Positions 58,786 through 64,000 of a stretch of 64,000 bases of DNA are shown here, one piece after another. The notes below the pieces were generated by a model. It searched no databases. It was given only the letters and a program-made list of their open reading frames with translations, and was not told the origin of the DNA. The DNA lies in contig CP025325.1 in the NCBI GenBank assembly GCA_004014935.1, positions 310,001-374,000 of the forward strand, in the 5' to 3' direction. The stretch is from Saccharomycopsis malanga (taxonomy: Eukaryota > Ascomycota > Saccharomycetes > Ascoideales > Saccharomycopsidaceae). The stretch's first letter is position 1. Each line of letters begins with the position of its first letter. The position numbers and the translations under genes are program-made.

Positions 58786-60993
58786 TCAACTAGTAAAATT
58801 ACGGTTTGCTGGTTTTGGCGAAATAATTGACTTGCGTTTTGTAAAGGTCATTCTTCTTTTCAAAATGTCCAATTTAGGACTGAAACTCTGCGACGACTCG
58901 TTCAAACGAGAAGGTTCAATCTCATTTTCGGAGGATTTATTCACAAAGCCTAACAATTCCTTTGATTTCTTCTTGGTAAGAAACCTCTGTTTATCAAAGA
59001 CCGACTTGGGGTTGTAATCGACCTCGTTTTCATTGTCCAGGACGGATTCATCGATTGTTTGGAATTCCAGACTATGGGAAGCCATTCTAGGCGATTTAAT
59101 AGTGCCAATATTGGACTTGATGTTGATTTTCAAAATCTTCTCCGGCAAAGCAGGGCCATCGTTGGGATTAGGCGACTTTATAGACTTGTTATACTCAGAC
59201 TGCAAGGCAGGGGACTTTGTTAAGGATTTCTGGCGGGCAAGCCGGAAGACCAGATTTACCGGTTTCAAATATATTGACGCTAGTGTGCCAATGTTCAACT
59301 CCAACTCCTCTAAAATCTTGGGGTCCAACTTGTCCTGGTCGGAGGAGATTTCGGGCAATTCCGCCAAGACAATATCCAGACCGCTTTGCGGGAAGCTTTT
59401 CTGGGAGGACAAGAGCCGCCAGTAAAAGTAGCCGCGGTCGCGGAGATCAGGGTTTTCCGACTGGGTCACAGTTTTCAAAAGAGACAAGAGAAGCAGCTCT
59501 CCTTTGTGCGGATTCCTGAGGTAGTACTTGACAACGGCGGTGAGAAGCGTAAGTTGGACTTCCAAAGGATCCTGTTTGGTGTCAAAAGCGTAGTCTTTCA
59601 AGAGGTCCAAGGCGTTGGGGATCAAGTCGGAATACGTTCCAACCATCCAGAGAAACGAGCATTTGGCCTCGGGCTCTTGTATGAGGTCGGTGAAGCCGAC
59701 GAACGTGTCTATGGAGGATTCAAAGCGACGAGGATACTTACGGAGAATGTTTTTTATCACAATTACCGTTTCTTGCACAATGAACGGGATGCCGCTTGAG
59801 CTGAGACCGAGAAGCACCTCTGTACACGGCTCCGCAGCGTCGTCCAACTTGATGGCAAGGTTGCCAATGGCTCTGATAGACTTGCGGGCCATTTGTTGGT
59901 CGATTTCCGTAGCATACTCTTCCAATTCTCGCAACACGGTCTTCAAATTGCTGGAATTGGCCAACAAGTAGATGATTTCCAACTTGGTGTCCTTGACATA
60001 GATCTGGTCATCGTAGCGGCAGAAAAACATGGTGACGTCGAGCTTGACCAACTGTGGTTTGGAGAGAAGAAGAAGAATCACGTTTCGAAGCACAAGAAAC
60101 TGGATCTCGCCGGGTTTTGTTAGCAAAGACACCAACGAGTTGCCCAATCGCTTGGGCAACGACGATATCACATCCTGGGGCGCCTTTATATAGTTGGACA
60201 CGTAGAAAATCACTTTTAGAGCGTTCATGACAACCGCAGTGTTGCTGTGCTGCAAGTACGGAAGAATCCGGTCGACCAACCGGACCGAATCCCCGTTGGT
60301 CTGGGGCACATACGAGAGAAACGAGCTTAGGATGTACGCCTGGAAAAACTCGCTGCATTTCGGAAGAAGTGCGAGCAAGTTGTCTACGTTTTCTACATCG
60401 ATAGCCAACTTGATGGACGAATGCTCTACAATATACTCTAAAACCGTGAGGGCCGCGCCCACCACCGAGGAGCTGCTGTCTAGCAACATCTTGTGGAGCC
60501 CCTCGACCAATCCGCTCAGCTCGGCCAATTCTGGCTCCATTTCAAACAACTTTCCAACCGAAAACACCGCACTGCGCCGGATGTACGGATCCGTATCCTT
60601 GAGGAACAGCCGCACATACGGAACGACCGCCTTTTGGCACGCTGGAAACCCAACAACCAACTTCAACGCCAACACCCTGACAACGGGCGACGTGCTGGTC
60701 AAGTCACGAAAGAATACGTCCTCTTGCCCACTCACATGATCCTGAGAAACAAACGAATAATGCGACAAGTACTCGCCGCACATCCTCTTGAGCTCCACGT
60801 CATCCGTCCCGTACAACCGCACCACCTGTGGAAACAACACCACCATCTCATTGTTGCCCATGGTCATGTTTGCAACCACCCTTTTCATACATATTTTCTT
60901 CTGTTTGGCACTTTTCGGCTTCTTCTCAAGAACCACTAGCTCATTCTCAATATCCTGTGCCTTGTACTTTTGAAAATATCGCGAATCACTCAT
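58786..60993 (-). CDS. APL1: AP-2 adaptor beta subunit Apl1
   Basis: 735 aa from the ATG at 60991-60993 (MSDSRYFQKYKAQDIENEL); 11 upstream codons start only at TTG. It is an armadillo-type beta-adaptin trunk. YDDQIYVKDTKLEIIYLLAN, YATEIDQQMARKSIRAIGNLA, NPDLRDRGYFYWRLLS and LEELELNIGTLASIYLKPV follow yeast Apl1 more closely than Apl2 (AP-1) or Apl6 (AP-3). The N terminus also fits Apl1 (MSDQKVFARYKA). The C-terminal tail of about 110 aa is basic and Ser-rich (RRMTFTKRKSI) and lacks an appendage domain, as in yeast Apl1. It acts in clathrin-associated endocytosis at the plasma membrane. Confidence 0.93.
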   Translation of the reverse strand: MSDSRYFQKYKAQDIENELVVLEKKPKSAKQKKICMKRVVANMTMGNNEMVVLFPQVVRLYGTDDVELKRMCGEYLSHYSFVSQDHVSGQEDVFFRDLTSTSPVVRVLALKLVVGFPACQKAVVPYVRLFLKDTDPYIRRSAVFSVGKLFEMEPELAELSGLVEGLHKMLLDSSSSVVGAALTVLEYIVEHSSIKLAIDVENVDNLLALLPKCSEFFQAYILSSFLSYVPQTNGDSVRLVDRILPYLQHSNTAVVMNALKVIFYVSNYIKAPQDVISSLPKRLGNSLVSLLTKPGEIQFLVLRNVILLLLSKPQLVKLDVTMFFCRYDDQIYVKDTKLEIIYLLANSSNLKTVLRELEEYATEIDQQMARKSIRAIGNLAIKLDDAAEPCTEVLLGLSSSGIPFIVQETVIVIKNILRKYPRRFESSIDTFVGFTDLIQEPEAKCSFLWMVGTYSDLIPNALDLLKDYAFDTKQDPLEVQLTLLTAVVKYYLRNPHKGELLLLSLLKTVTQSENPDLRDRGYFYWRLLSSQKSFPQSGLDIVLAELPEISSDQDKLDPKILEELELNIGTLASIYLKPVNLVFRLARQKSLTKSPALQSEYNKSIKSPNPNDGPALPEKILKINIKSNIGTIKSPRMASHSLEFQTIDESVLDNENEVDYNPKSVFDKQRFLTKKKSKELLGFVNKSSENEIEPSRLNESSQSFSPKLDILKRRMTFTKRKSIISPKPANRNFTS

Positions 60994-61259
60994 CGTCAAA
61001 CCTATCAAACTCTCCAAAAATTGCAAATTTCAATCCCCACTGCCATTTATAGCCTTATTATCATCTTGTCAACTCGTCCAAGTGGTCTTTAAATTTATCA
61101 TATATTGGCCTGGTGTATGGATGCTCCACATGACCGGATGTCTATGAGGGTCACGTGACCATTTCACCGATGAAGTATCGTAACCATTGAATAGTAGTTT
61201 AGTGATTATTTGGTGACAATTGATAACATGAAAGGAGTATAACCAACAATTAAAGCAGA
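60994..61259. promoter_or_regulatory. divergent promoter APL1 / VPS37-like with 12-bp E-box palindrome
   Basis: 266 bp between two divergent starts. GGTCACGTGACC at 61149-61160 is a perfect 12-bp palindrome with a CACGTG core (Cbf1/bHLH type), about 100 bp from the downstream start and 155 bp from APL1. The same 10-bp core occurs before the carrier gene at 50169. Confidence 0.55.
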
Positions 61260-61895
61260 ATGAATGTTCCTCCGAACAAGCCACCGAAGCCGCATTTCTC
61301 AGGAAAGCCCGAGGGTCAATTGGAACTGCCCAGCAAACCGGGAATGATCAATCCGGTTCCATTGGCACGTTCGTTGGTGCTTCTTCCAAATACAAAGCTC
61401 AAAGAGTTTGGACAACGTGTTGAATTACTACGTGGCTATTTGTTAACGATAGCGCAGACGAAAACCATCAAAAGTAATCAGAAAAGGCTTGTTGACCAGC
61501 AGCTTGAGCGGCTTCAAAGAGTTTTGGCCGAATTTGAACATTTGAACAATTATTCGGACAAAACCAACTTAAAACACATTGTAAACAGTAGGTTGAACCA
61601 ATTGCAACAACTAGAGCAAGAGTATAATGACTTGCAGGCCCAGTCGTTCCAGATACTCCGTAAATACCAGGTAAAATACAAAGACACAGGTGTTCTTGCT
61701 CGTAAGCTCCAGCAAGGAATAGAAGACCTGGAGAAGGTGAGTAATGGGTTGTATACCAGTGCCAGCGAGGGCACTGTGGCTGGCACTGACTTGGAAGACT
61801 TTGTAGAACAGTATCGTAGCAGCAGAACACGGTATCATAAACTCTGTGAGGTGAGAAAAAGGCTTGCCGAGGACCGTATTGCCGGGGTTATTTGA
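61260..61895 (+). CDS. Vps37/Srn2-like ESCRT-I subunit (Mod(r) domain)
   Basis: 211 aa. A Pro-rich N terminus (NVPPNKPPKPHFSGKPEG) is followed by continuous helix and coiled coil (about 60-150: QRLVDQQLERLQRVLAEFEH, NSRLNQLQQLEQEYNDLQ). The C-terminal block DLEDFVEQYRSSRTRYHKLCEVRKRLAEDR fits the Mod(r) consensus, in which residues near F...R..YH..K..KL contact the ESCRT-I core. It would act with Vps23 and Vps28 in sorting ubiquitinated cargo into multivesicular bodies. Sequence identity with yeast Srn2 is low in my reading, so the call rests on the Mod(r) pattern and size (Srn2 is 213 aa). Confidence 0.65.
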   Translation: MNVPPNKPPKPHFSGKPEGQLELPSKPGMINPVPLARSLVLLPNTKLKEFGQRVELLRGYLLTIAQTKTIKSNQKRLVDQQLERLQRVLAEFEHLNNYSDKTNLKHIVNSRLNQLQQLEQEYNDLQAQSFQILRKYQVKYKDTGVLARKLQQGIEDLEKVSNGLYTSASEGTVAGTDLEDFVEQYRSSRTRYHKLCEVRKRLAEDRIAGVI

Positions 61896-62804
61896 TAGTG
61901 ATGTGGGCATAAAGTGAAGAAATATAAAGTACACTCTTTGGGTATTTGTTAATGCTTGAGGTTTTGTAAGAGAGAAAAAATAAAGTAAGATAATAGTGTG
62001 TTATTGGTTTATTTCTAGTGAGTTTTATAGATATTTATGTTGGATTTGTTTGTTAGTGATTTATACAACTTTGCCACTATTGGAATTTGCTGTTTACTGA
62101 CATTGTTGTCGCTTTTTCTTGATTTAGTAATGATATTTCTTGATTTTGGTAAAGCTTGCTATTAATTACTACATTTTGTTAGAGTTTTTCGCTATTACTA
62201 TATTTTTATATACTGATGCTTTTTGGCATGCTGTTACTGGTTATGGCTATTATTGTGATTATTGTTGTGATTAATTTTAGCACAACTAGCTGCAATTGTT
62301 ACTTTTTGTCATTTTTTGGTGTTGCCAAACTTGCTTTTACTGGATATTTGCTGAAATTGATTTCAAATGGCTGTTATTTTTGGTGATTTTTGTTGATTAT
62401 TATCAATTAGTGCTGTTTATCATTTGTTGTGATTATTGGCTATTATGAACTTTTATATATAAATATTGGTAATTATTGGTAATTATTGGTTATTATTGAC
62501 TATTATTGGCTATTATTGACTATTATTGACTATTATTGACTATTATTGACTATTGACTATTATTTATTTATTATTATTGGCTATTATTTATAATTATTGG
62601 CTTTTATCAACTATTATTTATAATTACTGGGCTATTATTAACTATAATTGATTATAATTGGCTATTATCGACTATAATTGACTATGATTAGCTACTATTA
62701 GCTATCATTTATTACTATCAACTATTATCAACTATCAACTATTAACTATTATCAACTGTCCCTCCCCATTATCAACCACCATCCTGTACCACCGTTCTGG
62801 AACA
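61896..62804. promoter_or_regulatory. T-rich, repeat-rich leader/promoter of the velvet gene
   Basis: About 900 bp with strong strand bias: T- and TTG-rich on the plus strand up to about 62450, then degenerate ATTATTGACT-type repeats (62455-62755). There is no gene. Such long T-rich upstream regions are often long 5' leaders of regulatory genes in yeasts (inference). Confidence 0.45.
62455..62755. repeat. degenerate short tandem repeat, ATTATTGACT type
   Basis: About 30 imperfect copies of a 10-bp unit varying between ATTATTGACT, ATTATTGGCT and ACTATTATCA over 300 bp. It ends about 50 bp before the first ATG of the velvet frame. Confidence 0.75.
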
Positions 62805-64000
62805 ATGGAGGTGCGCTGTTCCATATTTAGGACTCTTTTCAGGCCATCCCCCAAGTACAAAATAACAACTTCCACTGCATATGGCACAATGGCTCTTTCC
62901 AAATACAGTCCTGTAAAATGTTATAGTGAAAAGGTAGTGTACAATCTCAAGATTGTTACGCAGCCGCTGTTGGTGCGTACTTCTGGCAAGGAAAAGCGAT
63001 CAATATTACCATCTCCAGTGTTGCAATTACAAATCATTGATACCGATGGCATTGACATTACAGAGCATTGTTTGTCGTACTATTTTATTAGAGCGTCCAT
63101 TTACAATGGCTCCTGGACAAGCGACGACTACATACGCTATGACGAATTGCAGAACAAGAAACTCATAGGAACCACTGTTGTTTCTGGCGATTTCATCAAA
63201 TGGAATTCCACCCGATATCTTCTTTTCAACTTTAACAATCTAGGAATCACTGCCAAAGGAACATACCGGCTAAAGTTTTCATTGTTTGAATACAATGGAT
63301 TTGGGGCATTTCAAAAATTATGCAAAGTGAAGCCGCTAAAAACTGTCATTTCCGCTAGCTTTACATGCTACAGCTCTAGGGAATTCTATTCCAAAGACAT
63401 TCTTCAATACCGCGACCAAGTAATGGCCAACATTACTGAAATCAATAACAATACTATTGATAGAGCGAATGATCTTTTAACCACTGTGCCGCTGAACATT
63501 GCCATAAAACGATCGCGGCACAACTCGTCTGCATCGCAGGCTCAGACGCAGGCGCATGACGCAGCTGCTGCCGCTGCTGCTGCAGCAACATCTGCTGATC
63601 CAAGCACTGGCCGAAAACGAGTCTCCATTTCTTTAAATGACCAGGATTTGGACATTTTAACCAATTTCAATTCTCATTACTTTTCAGATACAAACTATCC
63701 GGCTTCTCCAAAACGCCAGCGCTCGCCTTCAGTCTCATCTTTCACTTATGAAGAGCCAAACTCGTTTGATTTCAATGCCGACGTGTTTGACGACTTTTTG
63801 GACAATCTAAACAATGCCCATCAGCCACACCGCGAACATGAATCATTCATGTTCCACAACATGCAGCCAGTGGTGATGCATAATGGTGGTAGTGCGTCTA
63901 CATCAGGCAGCAGGATGCGTGATGCAGACGTGCATGCGCGCCCCAGCCCCAGCCCCAGCGAACGGCAGTTGTTGCCGAACATTGTCGTCGACTCTCACCA
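62805..64000 (+). CDS. velvet-domain protein, 3' end outside window
   Basis: The frame is open from ATG 62805 to the window edge (398 codons), and an in-frame ATG at 62889 gives 28 aa less. Numbering from 62889, residues about 17-210 fit the velvet domain: YNLKIVTQPLLVR (consensus Y.L.v.QqP..aR), KRSILPSPVLQLQIID (rRpI.PpPivqL.v.D), YYFIRASIYN, GTTVVSG, LLFNFNNLGITAKGTYRLKF then SLFE (F.F.dL.vr.eG.frLrFsL.E), ASFTCYSSREFYSKD (pF.VysaK.fpG) and LLTTVPLNIAIKRSR. A poly-Ala run, a basic KRVSI patch and a Ser/His-rich acidic region follow. Velvet proteins are nuclear NF-kB-like DNA-binding regulators of development (VeA, VelB, VosA, Ryp2/3). It most resembles the VosA/Ryp class by its N-terminal domain. 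The choice of start is open. Confidence 0.85.
   Translation, partial: MEVRCSIFRTLFRPSPKYKITTSTAYGTMALSKYSPVKCYSEKVVYNLKIVTQPLLVRTSGKEKRSILPSPVLQLQIIDTDGIDITEHCLSYYFIRASIYNGSWTSDDYIRYDELQNKKLIGTTVVSGDFIKWNSTRYLLFNFNNLGITAKGTYRLKFSLFEYNGFGAFQKLCKVKPLKTVISASFTCYSSREFYSKDILQYRDQVMANITEINNNTIDRANDLLTTVPLNIAIKRSRHNSSASQAQTQAHDAAAAAAAAATSADPSTGRKRVSISLNDQDLDILTNFNSHYFSDTNYPASPKRQRSPSVSSFTYEEPNSFDFNADVFDDFLDNLNNAHQPHREHESFMFHNMQPVVMHNGGSASTSGSRMRDADVHARPSPSPSERQLLPNIVVDSH

Overview
This window is nuclear DNA from a budding yeast (Saccharomycotina). The evidence is a set of mostly intronless yeast orthologues (PPG1, ABZ1, HUB1, SPC105, STE20, NUP84, a BUB1/MAD3-type kinase, the fused ADE5,7 gene, APL1), a secreted aspartyl protease, a CRH-type cell-wall transglycosylase, canonical yeast splice signals (GTATGT...TACTAAC...TAG) in one gene, and a nuclear tRNA-Ile(AAU) with a 20-nt intron. 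The DNA is AT-rich and gene-sparse for a yeast, with many gaps of 1-3 kb. I could not place the species or decide whether CTG encodes Ser, Leu or Ala.

Layout: 1-6 kb holds the end of PPG1, ABZ1 and HUB1 divergent from each other, and a small C2H2 protein. 6-12 kb is largely empty except for a C2H2 transcription factor. 12-19 kb holds SPC105 and a secreted aspartyl protease with a dense cluster of ATTGTT sites upstream. 19-23 kb holds the tRNA, a long inverted repeat with a tRNA-like centre, and a PCI protein resembling COP9 signalosome subunit 7. 24-32 kb has an MFS transporter, a 3-kb repeat-rich gap and STE20. 32-40 kb has NUP84, an unrecognised membrane protein, an AIM24-like gene and a CTR86/ataxin-10-like gene. 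40-46 kb has BUB1/MAD3 with a 44-unit TAA microsatellite upstream. 46-52 kb has a spliced YCH1-like phosphatase, a CRH enzyme, an unknown 149-aa protein and a mitochondrial carrier. 52-62 kb has ADE5,7, a zinc alcohol dehydrogenase, APL1 and a VPS37-like ESCRT-I gene. The window ends inside an open reading frame that encodes a velvet-domain protein.

Two things stand out. First, the gaps are littered with about 15 copies or fragments, on both strands, of one tRNA-derived SINE: a tRNA-like head with A and B boxes, a body, and a conserved tail ending in ATT repeats. At least four copies have perfect 14-18-bp target-site duplications. SINEs are very unusual in Saccharomycotina. Second, the terminal gene has a velvet domain, a family of developmental regulators typical of filamentous fungi and usually described as absent from model budding yeasts. 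A COP9 subunit-7-like gene, from another pathway tied to fungal development, lies in the same window.

The genes otherwise look like an ordinary mix: mitosis (SPC105 and BUB1, which cooperate through MELT motifs at the kinetochore), signalling (STE20, PPG1), cell wall and secretion (CRH enzyme, aspartyl protease), vesicle traffic (APL1, VPS37-like), nuclear pore (NUP84) and metabolism (ABZ1, ADE5,7, alcohol dehydrogenase).
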